64,000 nt of DNA. It comes from Paenibacillus methanolicus. Lineage in GTDB: Bacteria; Bacillota; Bacilli; Paenibacillales; Paenibacillaceae. Of this stretch, positions 36,132 through 45,045 are shown piece after piece. Under the pieces are notes generated by a model. The model saw only the letters and a program-made list of their open reading frames with translations, was not told the DNA's origin and did not search any database. The position numbers were made by a program, and so were the translations under genes. The stretch is taken from positions 54,036 through 118,035 of the forward strand of contig NZ_VNHS01000015.1 in NCBI RefSeq assembly GCF_008124765.1. The letters run 5' to 3'. Within the stretch, counting starts at the first letter, position 1; each line of letters opens with the position of its first letter.

Positions 36132-37562
36132 ATGAGCTTACTCGATAAAATACAAGCCAAAGCCGCGGCCTCCGGAGCGGAACCGACGGAGGGCGAAGTT
36201 GGCGCAGCTCCCGCCGCGGATCCCGCGGGCAAGACGCCGAGGAAGGATTTGCTGGCGACCTTTCGGCAGATTCGGGGCACCGATCCGCGTCCGAAGGAAG
36301 CGCAGGCGCCGATCTCGAAGCATCAGGAGCTGAAGAACAAGCTGCATAAGCAGGTGCTGAACGACCTCAAGGACGAGGACGTCGAGGCGGTGATCCCCAA
36401 GATTGACGCCATGGCCATCGAAATCATCATGGAGGATGAATCGCTGCGTGGTAAAGTCGACCGCAAGAAAGTCGTCGAAGAGCTTTTGCACGATCTGACC
36501 GGCTTTGGCCCCATTAACCCGCTGCTCCTCGATCCGGAGATCAGCGAGGTCATGGTGAACGGCCCCAACCAGGTGTACGTGGAGCGTAATGGCAAAATCG
36601 AGCTGTCCTACGTGCAGTTCCGCGACGACGAGCATGTGATGAACATCATCGACAAAATCGTCTCGCCGATCGGACGCCGCGTCGACGAGAGCAGCCCCAT
36701 GGTGGATGCCCGGCTGCCGGACGGCTCGCGGGTCAACGTCATCATCCCGCCTTTATCGCTGAAAGGGCCGACCATCACGATTCGCAAATTCTCCAAGGAT
36801 CCCTTTACGATCGAGAATTTGGTCGATTTCGGCACCATTACCCGGGATATGGCGATCTTCCTGGAGGCTTGCGTCAAGGCGCGGCTGAACATGTTCGTCA
36901 GCGGCGGTACCGGCTCGGGCAAAACGACGACGCTCAACGTGCTCTCGGGCTTCATCCCCAGCGACGAGCGGATCGTGACGATCGAAGACGCGGCCGAGCT
37001 GCAGCTTTGGCAGGAGCACGTCGTGTCGCTGGAATCGCGTCCGCCCAACATCGAGGGCAAGGGGGCCATTACCATTCGCGACCTCGTCCGCAACTCGCTG
37101 CGGATGCGCCCGGAGCGGATCGTCATCGGCGAGGTGCGCGGCGGCGAAGCGCTCGACATGCTGCAGGCGATGAATACCGGTCATGACGGCTCCTTGGCGA
37201 CGGGTCACTCCAACAGCCCGCGCGATATGATCGCTCGTCTGGAGACGATGGTGCTCATGGCGGGGATCGAGCTTCCGGTGAAAGCGATCCGGGAGCAGAT
37301 CGCGGGCGCGATCGATATTATCATTCAGCAGTCGAGGCTGAAGGACGGCACCCGCAAGATTACCAACATTACCGAAGTGCAGGGGATGGAAGGGGATGTT
37401 ATCGTGCTGCAGGACATTTTCGCCTTCCGGCAGACCGGGGTGGACGAGCGGGGCAAGATTGTAGGCAAGCTGGCGCCTACGGGGGTCCGGCCGAAGTTTT
37501 ACGAGCGTCTGGAGAGCTCGGGCATGCATATTCCGGCTTCCGTATTTATTGAAGAGGAGTGA
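36132..37562 (+). CDS. TadA/CpaF secretion ATPase
   Basis: A 476-residue hexameric ATPase that powers Flp pilus extension. Motifs: Walker A GGTGSGKTTTLN (about 255), ASP-like VTIEDAAELQL, Walker B with RIVIGEVRGGEAL (about 335) and the His box TGHDGSLATGHSNS (about 350). The N-terminal domain is about 220 residues. ATG at 36132 is preferred; the ATG at 36120 touches the GAGGAG site. It is followed by the two membrane platform proteins. Confidence 0.95.
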   Translation: MSLLDKIQAKAAASGAEPTEGEVGAAPAADPAGKTPRKDLLATFRQIRGTDPRPKEAQAPISKHQELKNKLHKQVLNDLKDEDVEAVIPKIDAMAIEIIMEDESLRGKVDRKKVVEELLHDLTGFGPINPLLLDPEISEVMVNGPNQVYVERNGKIELSYVQFRDDEHVMNIIDKIVSPIGRRVDESSPMVDARLPDGSRVNVIIPPLSLKGPTITIRKFSKDPFTIENLVDFGTITRDMAIFLEACVKARLNMFVSGGTGSGKTTTLNVLSGFIPSDERIVTIEDAAELQLWQEHVVSLESRPPNIEGKGAITIRDLVRNSLRMRPERIVIGEVRGGEALDMLQAMNTGHDGSLATGHSNSPRDMIARLETMVLMAGIELPVKAIREQIAGAIDIIIQQSRLKDGTRKITNITEVQGMEGDVIVLQDIFAFRQTGVDERGKIVGKLAPTGVRPKFYERLESSGMHIPASVFIEEE

Positions 37563-37570
37563 GTGGGCAT

Positions 37571-38530
37571 ATGGCGGTCATCCTCACGGCGATGGTCTTC
37601 ACGACCAGCCTGATGCTGTTCATTGCCGTGCTGCAGCTGTTGCAGACGGATAAGCGGATGGAGAAACGGTTGCGGCATTATTTGGTGCTGCACGATAAGA
37701 AGCCGCTCGGACGCCGGAAGTTCGGCCTGCTCGTCCAGCTGCAGCTGTCCAAGCAAGCGGTGCGCGAGCGGGTGCTGACCAAGAAGAAGAGTCAGCGGCT
37801 CGAAGAGCGTCTAAGCCGGGCGGGGATTACCATGAAGCCGGAGGAATACATCCTTTTTCAGTGGGTGGGCATCGCGCTTGGCGGCGGTCTCTTGTACTTG
37901 CTGACGGGCCAGCCGGCGCTGTTGGCCGTCGGCGCGGTCGCGGGCTTCTTGTTCCCGGGTTGGATGGTAGATCGGCTTCGCCGCAAGCGGCTGGCCGCCT
38001 TCAATGACAGCCTGCTGGATATGCTCACCACCATCATTGGCTCGCTGCGGGCCGGCTTCAGCTTCGTGCAGGCGCTCAAGACGGTTGTGGAGGAGTCGAC
38101 GGGACCGATGCGCGATGAAGCGGATATCGTGCTCAAGGAAATGCAGTACGGCGCGTCGGTCGAGGATGCCCTTGGCAACTGGCGCGAGCGTATGCCGAGC
38201 GAGGATCTCGACCTGCTGGTGCAGGCGATTCTCATCCAGCGTCAAATCGGCGGCAATCTGGCAGTCATTCTGGAGACGATCGTGCAGACGCTTCGCGACC
38301 GGGGACGCATCCAGCGGCAAGTGACGACGTTGACCGCGCAGGGTCGGCTCTCGGGCATGGTCATCGGCTTGCTGCCGCTCGTGCTCGGCGTGCTGCTTTA
38401 TTTGATCGAACCCGACTATATCGGCACGCTGTTCCGGCACCCGATCGGCATGGGGCTGTTGGCCGGCGGCGGCGTGTCGGGGATGATCGGTTTTGTGTTG
38501 ATTCGCAAAATGACCCAAATCGAGGTGTAA
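37571..38530 (+). CDS. TadB-like inner-membrane platform protein
   Basis: A 319-residue membrane protein with the GspF/T2SSF domain (about 125-260, core IGSLRAGFSFVQALKTVVEE), an N-terminal membrane segment, two central ones and two near the C-terminus. It forms the base on which CpaF acts. ATG at 37571 is chosen by spacing from GAGGAG; a GTG at 37559 overlaps the cpaF stop and is an alternative. Confidence 0.9.
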   Translation: MAVILTAMVFTTSLMLFIAVLQLLQTDKRMEKRLRHYLVLHDKKPLGRRKFGLLVQLQLSKQAVRERVLTKKKSQRLEERLSRAGITMKPEEYILFQWVGIALGGGLLYLLTGQPALLAVGAVAGFLFPGWMVDRLRRKRLAAFNDSLLDMLTTIIGSLRAGFSFVQALKTVVEESTGPMRDEADIVLKEMQYGASVEDALGNWRERMPSEDLDLLVQAILIQRQIGGNLAVILETIVQTLRDRGRIQRQVTTLTAQGRLSGMVIGLLPLVLGVLLYLIEPDYIGTLFRHPIGMGLLAGGGVSGMIGFVLIRKMTQIEV

Positions 38531-38533
38531 ACG

Positions 38534-39463
38534 ATGCTGTATGCGGCGTTCTGCTTAACGGTCACGCTGGCGATCTACGGTTTGTACGTCCTGCGGGAGG
38601 AGAGGGGCAGCCGGCTGAAGCGCAGGCTAGCCCAGGTCAGCGGGACGTTGGAGGAGAAACGGCGGGAGCCGGAGCCCACCTCGGTGACCGGCGAAGAGAG
38701 CTCCTTCCTGAACCGGCTGCTGAAGCCGGGGTTGCGGATGCTGCGGCGCGCGTTCAGCCGTCGACTGGAGGAGCGCAAGGAGGCCAGCATCGAGCTGGCG
38801 CTGCTTCAGGCGGGCCGGCCGTTCCAGATGAATCCCGTCGATTACCGGCTGCTGCAAATCGCGTTGGCGGCGCTCCTGCCGTGCGCGGCGGGAGGTTACG
38901 GCTATCTGCTTGGACTTGCGGCGGGCGGATGGCTGACGATGGCTTTCGCCGGCCTGGGGCTCGCGCTGGTTCTGCCCGGCTATTATTTGCGGCTGAAGAC
39001 CAAAGCCCGGACCAAGCTTGCGCTTCGCGAGCTGCCCGACGTGCTCGACCTGCTGACGGTCAGCCTGGAGGCCGGCCTCGGGTTCGATTCCGCGCTTCAT
39101 AAGCTGGTCGCCCGCAAGGAAGGCGTGCTCGCCGGCGAATTCCGGCGCTGCCTGGAGGAGATCCGCCTGGGCAAGACGCGCCGCGAAGCGCTGGCGGGCG
39201 TAAGGGACCGGCTGCCGCTGGAAGAGCTGCGCGTGCTGATCAGCAGCATCCTGCAGGCGGAGAAGCTCGGCATCGGCATGGTGACGGTGCTTCGCGTCCA
39301 ATCGCAAGAGGTGCGCGATCGCCGCAAGCAGCGCGCCGAAGAGGAGGCCATGAAGGCGCCGATCAAGATGTTGTTCCCGCTCGTGCTCTTCATCTTCCCC
39401 AGTCTCTTCATCGTGCTGCTTGGCCCGGCGGTCATTCAGTTCATCGAGACATTCTCTAAGTAG
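38534..39463 (+). CDS. TadC-like inner-membrane platform protein
   Basis: A 309-residue membrane protein with a GspF/T2SSF domain (about 165-300, core VSLEAGLGFDSALHKLV), partner of TadB. It begins three bases after the tadB stop and is the last gene of the Tad operon; a perfect terminator follows. No TadD, secretin or RcpA-like outer-membrane component is present, as expected for a one-membrane cell. Confidence 0.9.
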   Translation: MLYAAFCLTVTLAIYGLYVLREERGSRLKRRLAQVSGTLEEKRREPEPTSVTGEESSFLNRLLKPGLRMLRRAFSRRLEERKEASIELALLQAGRPFQMNPVDYRLLQIALAALLPCAAGGYGYLLGLAAGGWLTMAFAGLGLALVLPGYYLRLKTKARTKLALRELPDVLDLLTVSLEAGLGFDSALHKLVARKEGVLAGEFRRCLEEIRLGKTRREALAGVRDRLPLEELRVLISSILQAEKLGIGMVTVLRVQSQEVRDRRKQRAEEEAMKAPIKMLFPLVLFIFPSLFIVLLGPAVIQFIETFSK

Positions 39464-39511
39464 AGGGCGCACAGCGCCAGCGGACGGCAACCTCGCCGCC
39501 CGACAACGCCC

Positions 39512-39556
39512 AAAGAGCCTCAGACCCGTGCCGAACGCATGGGTCTGAGGCTCTTT
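39512..39556. terminator. Terminator ending the Tad operon
   Basis: AAAGAGCCTCAGACCC pairs perfectly with GGGTCTGAGGCTCTTT; T-run on plus and A-run on the other side, so it may also serve the convergent PBP gene. Confidence 0.92.
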
Positions 39557-39606
39557 CCGATTGCGACAACTTGCCGTGCGCGCATGCTGCAGCTGTCGAC
39601 GGTCCG

Positions 39607-41703
39607 TTAGTCCGTCCACCATCGCTTCAACTGCGACCACCACGATTTGGACGTCTCCTTGACCGCGTCTTCGCCGCCGGATGCGGCTTGATCGCCGTGA
39701 GCCCCGCAGAACTCCGCCGGTTCGGTGCCGGTGACGAACGTCTCCAGCCGCCGGTCCGGGCAGCCCTTGCCGGCCAGTTTGCCGGTCTTCGGATCGACGT
39801 ACACGGTGGATACGCCGCCGGGCACGGGGAAGATTTTCGGCGGCACGGCGGCCAACGCGTGCTCGGTATAGTTGGCGAAGATCGGGGCGGCGCGGTGCGC
39901 TTCGGTCGGCGTTAGCTTCCGATCCTTGTCGTAGCCGACCCAGACCGCCGTGACCAGCTCGGGCGTATAGCCGACGAGCCAGGCATCGGTCGCCGTCGTG
40001 CCGGTCTTGCCCGCGACGGGCCGCTTGAGCAGCGCCGCGACCCGGTTGCCGGTGCCGCCCGTCTCGAACACGCTCTCCATCAAGCTCGTCAGCACGTACG
40101 CGTGCGCCGGATCGACGACTTGGCTGTGCACCGGCTTCGCCTCGTACAGCACCTCGCCTTTGCTATCCTCGATGCGCAGAATCGCGGTCGGTTCGACGCG
40201 CTGGCCCGCGTTGGCGAACACGCCGAAGGCGGACGCCATCTCGAACGGACTGACCGGGAACGTGCCGAGCGCGAGCGACGGCACCGGCTGCAGGGTGGCC
40301 GTAATGCCGAGGCGGCGGGCCATGTCGATCACGTTGTCCGCCCCGACCGACATGATCGTATTGACCGCGTAGATATTGTCCGAACTCGCGATCGCCTGCC
40401 GCATGTCGATGTAGTCCTCGGCGTACTTATCGTTGTAATTGTGCGGCGCGTACGTCTTGCGGCCTTCGTCATAGGTGAAGATCGTCGGCTCGCTTTTGTA
40501 CCGGGAGACCGGCGTCATCGATCCTTGTTGCAGGGCGGTCAAGTACAGGATCGGCTTGAAGGACGAGCCGGGCTGCCGCGTCTTCGCGAGCGCGCGGTTG
40601 AATTGGTTCGTCTTATAGTTCCGTCCGCCGACCAACGCCTTGATGTATCCGGTTCGCGGATCGATCGACACGAGCGCCGCCTGCTGCTGCGACGAAGTCG
40701 GAATGCCCTTGGCGACCGCGTCTTCCGCGGCGAGCTGGGCTTCCTCGTCGAGCGTCGTGAAGATGCGCAAGCCGCCCTCGCTGAACAGCCGCTCGTTAAT
40801 GCCGAGTTGGTCGACGGCGATGCTGCGGACGTAGTCGCGGAAGTAAGGCGCGGTACCGTCCTGCTGCCCGCCGCCCAGCGGCTGGAATGCCAGCAGCTCC
40901 TTGCCCGCCGCGTCCGCTTCCTCCCGGGTAATATAGCCTTGCGCGGCCATCGTTCCCAAGATCGTGCGCTGTCGGTCCTTGGCGTTCTTCATATCATTAT
41001 AAGGCGAGTAATACTTGGGCCCCTTCGGAATGCCGGCCAGCATGGCGCTCTCGGCCAGCGTCAACTCGGAGGCGTGTTTGCCGAAGTACAGTCGTGCCGC
41101 GGCCTCGACCCCGTAAGCGCCGTGCCCGTAATAAATTTGGTTCAGATACATGCCGAGAATCTCGTTCTTGGTGTAGTTCATCTCGAGCTGAACGGTATAC
41201 ATCGCTTCTTTGATTTTGCGGTTCCACGTCCGTTCGTGCGTCAGGTATAGATTCCGCGCCAGCTGCTGGGTAATCGTGCTGGCGCCTTGCTTCGTCTCCA
41301 TATGCTCCAGATTGACGACGGCCGCGCGGGCAAGCCCCTTCACGTCGAAGCCGAGATGGTCGTAGAACCGTTGGTCTTCGATGGCGAGCGTCGCGTCGAT
41401 GAGGAAGGGGGAGACCGCCTTGAGCGGGACGGACTGCCGATTCTCGCCCGTATGGAACGTATCGATAACGTTCCCCTGCAGGTCGAGCATCTGGGACGAT
41501 TGCGTGATCGAAGCGGCGGGCAGCGTTTGATGGCGCAGATAATATAGGAAGCCGAAGGCGACGAGAAGCATCGCCAGCGTGCAGCATCCGGCGACGAAGC
41601 CTGCCTTGCGAAGGCGGCGGATCAGCGGCATCCACCGTTCGGCTCGCACGCGCCAAGGCGTGCCGCGTTTGCGCGCCGCCGGTTTGGAAGCGGGTTTGGT
41701 CAT
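39607..41703 (-). CDS. Class A penicillin-binding protein (PBP1A/PbpG-like)
   Basis: A 698-residue bifunctional peptidoglycan synthase. One membrane anchor (about 33-55); glycosyltransferase domain (about 75-260) with EDQRFYDHLG and QGASTITQQLARNL; transpeptidase domain (about 330-620) with SxxK in PGSSFKP, SxN in SSDN and KTG in KTGTT. The C-terminal tail has two Cys and is short. ATG at 41703 has GAGGG eight bases before it. In Bacillus subtilis the equivalent pbpG neighbours ywhD and speE-speB, as here. Confidence 0.93.
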   Translation of the reverse strand: MTKPASKPAARKRGTPWRVRAERWMPLIRRLRKAGFVAGCCTLAMLLVAFGFLYYLRHQTLPAASITQSSQMLDLQGNVIDTFHTGENRQSVPLKAVSPFLIDATLAIEDQRFYDHLGFDVKGLARAAVVNLEHMETKQGASTITQQLARNLYLTHERTWNRKIKEAMYTVQLEMNYTKNEILGMYLNQIYYGHGAYGVEAAARLYFGKHASELTLAESAMLAGIPKGPKYYSPYNDMKNAKDRQRTILGTMAAQGYITREEADAAGKELLAFQPLGGGQQDGTAPYFRDYVRSIAVDQLGINERLFSEGGLRIFTTLDEEAQLAAEDAVAKGIPTSSQQQAALVSIDPRTGYIKALVGGRNYKTNQFNRALAKTRQPGSSFKPILYLTALQQGSMTPVSRYKSEPTIFTYDEGRKTYAPHNYNDKYAEDYIDMRQAIASSDNIYAVNTIMSVGADNVIDMARRLGITATLQPVPSLALGTFPVSPFEMASAFGVFANAGQRVEPTAILRIEDSKGEVLYEAKPVHSQVVDPAHAYVLTSLMESVFETGGTGNRVAALLKRPVAGKTGTTATDAWLVGYTPELVTAVWVGYDKDRKLTPTEAHRAAPIFANYTEHALAAVPPKIFPVPGGVSTVYVDPKTGKLAGKGCPDRRLETFVTGTEPAEFCGAHGDQAASGGEDAVKETSKSWWSQLKRWWTD

Positions 41704-41817
41704 GGTGGCATCCCTCACGTTCGCATCTCTTTTTCCTTAGTATGGAAAACGCGAGGGGCGCCTATTCACCCCTCTCGGGAGCGAAAATGTTTTTTTTGTG
41801 CAGGCAGACGCGAAAGG

Positions 41818-41845
41818 TTGATTTTTCCCCCGGAAGCACTATAAT
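41818..41845 (+). promoter_or_regulatory. SigA promoter of speE-speB
   Basis: TTGATT (41818-41823), 16-base spacer, TATAAT (41840-41845), about 70 bases before speE. Confidence 0.75.
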
Positions 41846-41913
41846 ACAGTGTGAACCATCGACCTAACGAATAATAGGAATCCAACATACAAGAAAGAAG
41901 GGACCTAACAGCC

Positions 41914-42741
41914 ATGGAATTGTGGTATACCGAGAAACAAACCGACAGCTACGGCATTACGGCCAAAATTAAAGAGACGTACGTGAGCGAGCAGACCGAT
42001 TTCCAGAAGCTCGACATGATCGAGACCGAAGAATTCGGCACGATGCTCGTACTGGACGGCATGGTCATGACGACCGACAAGGACGAGTTCGTCTATCATG
42101 AAATGGTTGCCCATCCTGCGCTGTATACCCACCCGAATCCGAAGCACGTGCTCGTCGTCGGCGGCGGCGACGGCGGCGTGATCCGCGAAGTGCTGAAGCA
42201 CCCTTCGGTCGAGAAGGCCGTACTCGTCGAGATCGACGGCAAAGTCATCGAATATTCGAAGCAATACCTGCCGAACATCGCGGGCGGGCTGGACGACCCA
42301 CGCGTGGAAGTCATCGTGAACGACGGTTTCATGCACATCCACGACCACAAGAACACGTACGACGTCATCATGGTCGACTCCACCGAGCCGGTCGGCCCAG
42401 CGGTCAACCTGTTCACGCGCGGCTTCTACCAAGGCATCTACGACGCCCTGAAGGAAGACGGCATTTTCGTCGCGCAGACGGACAACCCTTGGTTCAAGTC
42501 CGACCTCATCTCGAGCGTTAATCGCGACGTGAAGGAAGTATTCCCGATCGTTCGCGTATACTGGGCGAACGTGCCGACATACCCAAGCGGCCTGTGGACG
42601 TTCACGCTCGGCAGCAAGAAACATGACCCGCTCGCGGTGGACGAGTCGTCCATCCCGGAGATCGATACCAAATACTACTCCCCTCGTCTGCACAAAGCGG
42701 CGTTCGCGCTGCCGAAGTTTGTGGAAGACCTGGTGAAATAG
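41914..42741 (+). CDS. speE: Spermidine synthase (polyamine aminopropyltransferase)
   Basis: A 275-residue cytoplasmic enzyme that transfers an aminopropyl group from decarboxylated S-adenosylmethionine to putrescine. The nucleotide loop VVGGGDGGVIREVLKH (about residue 78), the acidic VEIDGKVIEYSKQYLP and the catalytic region DSTEPVGPA (about 153) are all present. The start is the only ATG after GAAAGAAGG. speB follows by 13 bases, so the pair makes spermidine from agmatine-derived putrescine. Confidence 0.97.
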   Translation: MELWYTEKQTDSYGITAKIKETYVSEQTDFQKLDMIETEEFGTMLVLDGMVMTTDKDEFVYHEMVAHPALYTHPNPKHVLVVGGGDGGVIREVLKHPSVEKAVLVEIDGKVIEYSKQYLPNIAGGLDDPRVEVIVNDGFMHIHDHKNTYDVIMVDSTEPVGPAVNLFTRGFYQGIYDALKEDGIFVAQTDNPWFKSDLISSVNRDVKEVFPIVRVYWANVPTYPSGLWTFTLGSKKHDPLAVDESSIPEIDTKYYSPRLHKAAFALPKFVEDLVK

Positions 42742-42754
42742 AGAGGACCCGCCC

Positions 42755-43624
42755 ATGCGTCTGGATCAAAAATACTCCGGTAACGTCTTTATCCTGAGCT
42801 CCGACGATTACGCCGCTTCCAAAGCGGTCATCTACGGCATGCCGATGGACTTTACCGTCTCGTTCCGTCCGGGTTCGCGCTTCGGCCCGGCCCGCATTCG
42901 CGAAGTGTCGATCGGCTTGGAAGAGTACAGCCCGTACCTCGACCGCAGCCTCGAAGACATCGACTACTTCGACGCCGGCGATCTGCTGCTGCCGTTCGGC
43001 AACGCGCAGCGTTCGCTCGACATCATCGGCGAATTCGTGAGCGGCGTGCTGGCCGACGGCAAAATGCCGGTCGGTCTTGGCGGCGAGCATCTCGTATCCT
43101 GGCCGATTTTCCAAGAGGTGTACAAGAAGTACCCGGATTTGGCGATCATCCACTTCGACGCTCACGCGGATCTGCGCGAGAACTACGAAGGCGAGCCGCT
43201 GTCCCACTCCACGCCGCTGCGCAAGGCAGCGAACCTGATGGGCGGCAAGAACATCTACCAATTCGGCATCCGTTCCGGTTCCCGCGAAGAGTGGCAGTAC
43301 GCGCGCGAGAACATCAACTTCCATCCGTACGAGGTGCTCGAGCCGCTGAAGAAGGCGCTGCCCGAGCTGGCGGGCCGTCCGGTTTACCTGACGATCGACA
43401 TCGACGTATTGGATCCGTCCGCGGCGCCCGGCACGGGCACGGCGGAAGCGGGCGGCATTACGAGCAAGGAATTGCTCGAAGCGGTCCACGCGATCGCGAA
43501 TTCCGGCGTGAACGTCGTCGGCTGCGACCTCGTCGAGGTTGCTCCGGCTTACGACCACTCGGAGATGACGCAGATCGTCGCATCGAAGGTCATTCGCGAG
43601 ATGCTGCTCGGCTTTATTAAGTAA
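42755..43624 (+). CDS. speB: Agmatinase
   Basis: A 289-residue ureohydrolase that splits agmatine into putrescine and urea at a two-manganese centre. Ligand motifs are intact: GGEH (about residue 110), HFDAHADLR (about 132) and DIDVLDPSAAPGTGT (about 215). RBS GAGAGGA. It supplies putrescine to SpeE encoded just upstream. Confidence 0.97.
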   Translation: MRLDQKYSGNVFILSSDDYAASKAVIYGMPMDFTVSFRPGSRFGPARIREVSIGLEEYSPYLDRSLEDIDYFDAGDLLLPFGNAQRSLDIIGEFVSGVLADGKMPVGLGGEHLVSWPIFQEVYKKYPDLAIIHFDAHADLRENYEGEPLSHSTPLRKAANLMGGKNIYQFGIRSGSREEWQYARENINFHPYEVLEPLKKALPELAGRPVYLTIDIDVLDPSAAPGTGTAEAGGITSKELLEAVHAIANSGVNVVGCDLVEVAPAYDHSEMTQIVASKVIREMLLGFIK

Positions 43625-43653
43625 TTCGTTCGGGCGTATTGCCCGGCGTCCGC

Positions 43654-43699
43654 ACCGGCTCGTCCTGCATCCTGATGCAAGGGCGGGCCGGTTTGTTTT
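43654..43699 (+). terminator. Terminator after speB
   Basis: ACCGGCTCGTCC pairs with GGGCGGGCCGGT (with G-U pairs) around an inner TGCAT/ATGCA hairpin, followed by TTGTTTT. Confidence 0.8.
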
Positions 43700-43915
43700 A
43701 GGAGAGATCGAGCGAGGGCGGGGATTCTGTCCCGCACCGCTCGCAGCTTACGAGCGCCGGTCGCATAGCGGCGACCAACGCCGGCAGGCGGCTTCGATAG
43801 CTGCTGTACCGATCAATGCCGTCCGTTTGCTCGCCAGGCCCCCGCCAACCGGGCGAAATTTTCGGCGCGCCCAGCCTATGAATCTTTTCTCTATTGGCCA
43901 TACTGGCTAGTAACA

Positions 43916-44044
43916 GGTAATTGGTTTGCGCTCCCGGTAGGGAGAGCAGCATTTACCTAGAGTAATTGGTTGCGCTCCCGATAGGGGAGCAGCATTTACC
44001 TAGGGTAATTGGTTTGCGATCCCGATAGGGGAGCAGCATTTACC
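43916..44044. repeat. Three tandem 41-bp palindromic repeats
   Basis: Units at 43916-43957, 43961-44000 and 44004-44044 share GGTAATTGG(T)TTGCG, TCCCGATAGGGG and AGCAGCATTTACC. Each unit can fold on itself: GGTAA pairs with TTACC and GCTCCC with GGGAGC. The joints (TTTACCTAGGGTAAT) are palindromic too. There are only 3-base gaps, so it is not a CRISPR. The array ends about 38 bases before a small gene. Confidence 0.9.
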
Positions 44045-44082
44045 TAAGGTGATGGGCCTAAAAGAGAAGGGAGTTCTGGGCA

Positions 44083-44343
44083 ATGGGCATTTTACCGGTA
44101 CATGAACGATTGGCGGAGCTGTATATTCTGCGGACGAAGCGGAAGCTGACGGAGGAAGAATCGGCCGATTTCGAACACTGCCTGGCGGCGAACGCCGTCT
44201 TCTGCAGGCAGCTGGCCCACTTGTACAACCTGTCGCTGCTGGCTTCCATGACGAATGATGCGGAGTGGCAGCACGAGATTTGCGCGCGGATCGAAAAAAT
44301 GAACGGCCAACCGCCGGCATCGCGCCGGACGGAGGAGGCATAA
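44083..44343 (+). CDS. Small conserved-type hypothetical protein
   Basis: An 86-residue soluble helical protein: HERLAELYILRTKRKLTEEE followed by two Cys-containing helices (HCLAANAVFCRQLAHLYNLSLLAS). The pattern recalls small uncharacterised Paenibacillaceae proteins (DUF7667-like), function unknown. AGAAGGGAG precedes the ATG. It lies directly downstream of the palindromic array, and 127 bases before the glycosylase gene. Confidence 0.65.
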   Translation: MGILPVHERLAELYILRTKRKLTEEESADFEHCLAANAVFCRQLAHLYNLSLLASMTNDAEWQHEICARIEKMNGQPPASRRTEEA

Positions 44344-44470
44344 GACGCCGACGGCTGCGGCATACGGGCCGGGCTGCGCGCATGAAGCCCGTCTGCCGGG
44401 AGCATTCCTCCCTCGCGCGGCATGGGGAAGCGGCGTCTATCTCTCCAGGCCGCCGTAAGGGGAGAGAGCC

Positions 44471-44995
44471 ATGCGTAAACACTCATTTCCGCCCGTGATC
44501 GACGAGCGGGCCCGGGTACTGATTATGGGGAGCTTGCCCGGAGATGCTTCCTTGCAGGTGCAGGAGTACTACGGCAATCCCCGCAATTACTTTTGGACGG
44601 TCGTATACGCCCTATTCGGCGACGGGGCTTCGCCGGATCCGGATTATGGCGAGCGGCTGGCTTTCGCGGCCCGGAACCGGCTGGCGCTATGGGACGTCAT
44701 CGCCGCCGGCGAGCGGGAAGGCAGCCTGGACGCGAATATTAAAGGCGAGAAGCCCAATGCAATTCCGGAGCTGCTAACCGCGTATCCCGGCATTCGATGC
44801 CTCGTCTTTAACGGCAGCAAAGCGCACGATACCTTCATGAAGCATTTTCGCCATCATTCATGCACGAAAGGACGTGTTTTGCTGAAGCTGCCGTCCACCA
44901 GTCCGATCCCGACGCCCAAGATGCGCGGGGCCGACGATCGTATCGCAGCGTGGCGGCCGATCGTCGACTATGCGCGCGTCGCGTCGTCGTCTTGA
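44471..44995 (+). CDS. Hypoxanthine (deoxyinosine)-DNA glycosylase, UDG superfamily
   Basis: A 174-residue base-excision repair enzyme. The family-specific start is present: LIMGSLPGDASLQVQEYYGNPRNYFW (residues about 17-42; GSLPGD is the water-activating loop and YYGNPRN the base pocket). Near the end LPSTSPIPT fills the leucine-loop position. The HDG family removes deaminated adenine and sometimes uracil. A ribosome site (GGGGAGAG) lies 5 bases before the ATG. Confidence 0.87.
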   Translation: MRKHSFPPVIDERARVLIMGSLPGDASLQVQEYYGNPRNYFWTVVYALFGDGASPDPDYGERLAFAARNRLALWDVIAAGEREGSLDANIKGEKPNAIPELLTAYPGIRCLVFNGSKAHDTFMKHFRHHSCTKGRVLLKLPSTSPIPTPKMRGADDRIAAWRPIVDYARVASSS

Positions 44996-45007
44996 TCATG
45001 CCGCCCC

Positions 45008-45037
45008 TTGCTTTTTTTGGCGGGTGACGACTATAAT
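45008..45037 (+). promoter_or_regulatory. Promoter of the argS T-box leader
   Basis: TTGCTT (45008-45013), 18 bases, TATAAT (45032-45037); a start near 45044 would give a T-box leader of normal length. Confidence 0.65.
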
Positions 45038-45045
45038 AGAACCAA

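Noticed and set aside
43698..43952. Minus-strand frame of 84 codons between speB and the palindromic array
   Set aside because: It begins inside the repeat array, has no ribosome site, and its composition is low-complexity. The CxxC pair near the end is probably chance.
43916..44044. CRISPR array
   Set aside because: Three repeats of 41 bp have only 3-base gaps and no unique spacers, and no cas genes are near.
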